Below are positions 5,597 through 6,321 of a stretch of DNA of 6,321 bases, piece after piece; within the stretch, counting starts at the first letter, position 1, and each line of letters starts with the position of its first letter. Location: contig PLMF01000233.1 in assembly GCA_003142355.1 (NCBI GenBank), positions 5,614 through 11,934 of the forward strand, read 5' to 3'. Below the pieces are notes generated by a model. The model was not told the origin of the DNA and did no database searches. It saw only the letters and a list, made by a program, of their open reading frames with translations. The DNA is from Bryobacterales bacterium (GTDB lineage: Bacteria; Acidobacteriota; Terriglobia; Bryobacterales; Bryobacteraceae). Made by a program: the position numbers and the translations under genes.

Positions 5597-6205
5597 TCAA
5601 GCTCGAAATGTGTCCAGAATGGGCCGAATCTGTTCTTCGATCCTGGATCGCCGCACCCGCTCCGCGCGCACGATGGCGCGGAGAGTGGCAGCGGAGTCAT
5701 CCAGGTCCCGGTTAATCACAACATAATCGTACCGGTCGTAGTTCCGAATCTCCTCGGCCGCGTCCCGCAGCCGTCTTTCGATGACGTCTTCCCGGTCCTC
5801 GCCGCGCGCACGAAGCCTCTGCTCCAAAATCTGCCGCGAGGGAGCCAGGATGAAGACGGAAACAGCCTCCGGAATCCGACTTCTTAATTGTCGCGCACCT
5901 TGCACGTCGATGTCGAGTACCAGGTCCTTACCCTGGGCCTGGGCCTCCTCGAGGATGCCGCGGTGGGTGCCGTAATAATTGCCGAAAACCTCGGCCCATT
6001 CGAGGAACTCGCCGCGGGCGACCATGGCCTCGAAATCCTGGCGCGAGACGAAGCGGTAGCTGTGGCCGTCGACCTCGTCGCCGCGCGGTTTGCGGGTGGT
6101 GTAGGAGACGGAAAACATTAGGCCGGGCAGGCTGGCCAGCAGGCGCGAGACCAGGGTGGTTTTTCCCGAGCCGGAGGGTGCGGAGACGATGAAAACAGTA
6201 GTCAT
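5597..6205 (-). CDS. gmk: guanylate kinase
   Basis: This 202-aa cytoplasmic enzyme transfers phosphate from ATP to GMP to form GDP, an essential step of guanine nucleotide recycling. The P-loop is SAPSGSGKTT (8-17). The GMP-binding region shows SVSYTTRKPR (32-41) with Ser34, Arg38 and Arg41, then Tyr50, Glu69 in EFLEWAEVFGNYYGT (66-80) and Tyr78. The DIDVQGA motif (98-104) and an Arg-rich lid region (about 128-145) follow. The length is standard. The ATG at 6205 is the only plausible start, since a stop lies 5 codons upstream in frame and the P-loop begins normally at residue 8. No Shine-Dalgarno sequence precedes it. The yicC-like gene often found upstream of gmk is not recognisable in the 116 bases available. 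It heads the visible operon gmk-rpoZ-coaBC-glycosylase. Confidence 0.97.
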   Translation of the reverse strand: MTTVFIVSAPSGSGKTTLVSRLLASLPGLMFSVSYTTRKPRGDEVDGHSYRFVSRQDFEAMVARGEFLEWAEVFGNYYGTHRGILEEAQAQGKDLVLDIDVQGARQLRSRIPEAVSVFILAPSRQILEQRLRARGEDREDVIERRLRDAAEEIRNYDRYDYVVINRDLDDSAATLRAIVRAERVRRSRIEEQIRPILDTFRA

Positions 6206-6256
6206 GTCAAAGACTTGAGCTCAACCGTGGCGCAAACTCTCAGTCTGCCGGGCCCA

Positions 6257-6287
6257 GAAGGCACCCCGGGCTCCTCGGGGTGCCTTC
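6257..6287. terminator. perfect GC-rich hairpin upstream of gmk
   Basis: GAAGGCACCCCG and CGGGGTGCCTTC pair perfectly (12 bp) around a 7-base loop, 51 bases before the gmk start. No T run follows on either strand, so it is not a canonical intrinsic terminator. It may end an upstream gene, act as an RNA structure in the gmk leader, or be a copy of a dispersed palindromic repeat. The sequence does not decide between these. Confidence 0.5.
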
Positions 6288-6321
6288 CGAGCGTGCTCCC
6301 AAAGAGCGTCCCGATGAGTCG

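Noticed and set aside
4262..5887. 541-codon + strand open frame opposite coaBC, rpoZ and gmk
   Set aside because: It is antisense to three well-supported genes and has a Gly/His/Val-rich composition without domains.
1..6321. tRNA, rRNA, CRISPR array, integrase or intact insertion sequence
   Set aside because: I looked for cloverleaf-like arms, regularly spaced repeats and transposase motifs on both strands and saw none.

Overview
The window looks like a high-GC chromosomal segment of an acidobacterium. The best indicator is a secreted von Willebrand factor A protein of the kind defined as the 'VWFA-related Acidobacterial domain' family. The gmk-rpoZ-coaBC order followed by a family 4 uracil-DNA glycosylase fits that assignment. 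The taxonomy is inferred from gene content and remains unconfirmed.

Layout, left to right. Positions 1-36 may hold the last codons of a + strand gene. Positions 59-984 (minus) carry a RES/Xre type II toxin-antitoxin pair, with the antitoxin first and the toxin start overlapping its stop. Positions 1035-2003 (minus) encode the secreted VWFA protein. A divergent intergenic region follows, containing a perfect 13-bp palindrome. From about 2118 to 3373 (plus) lie a ComF-type phosphoribosyltransferase gene, whose first codons appear disrupted by a one-base frameshift at a T6 run, and an HNH endonuclease gene that begins on the base after the comF stop. A 12-bp direct repeat sits over the HNH stop codon in the short convergent gap. 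Positions 3433-6205 (minus) form a tight operon: gmk, rpoZ, coaBC and a family 4 uracil-DNA glycosylase. The first 116 bases upstream of gmk contain a perfect 12-bp GC-rich hairpin.

Functionally, the right half is housekeeping: GMP phosphorylation, RNA polymerase assembly, coenzyme A synthesis and removal of uracil from DNA, read from one transcript with gaps of 15 and 6 nt and one 11-nt overlap. The central comF-HNH pair suggests DNA uptake or DNA processing, but the HNH role is unknown. The left part is accessory: an NAD-targeting toxin system beside a lineage-specific secreted protein. I see no rRNA, tRNA, CRISPR array, integrase or intact insertion sequence. No gene-free stretch exceeds 300 bases; the longest is about 2004-2117. 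No clearly undescribed multi-gene system is visible. The most unusual items are the comF frameshift, the palindrome embedded in the glycosylase gene, the tandem repeat at the HNH stop and the gmk leader hairpin.
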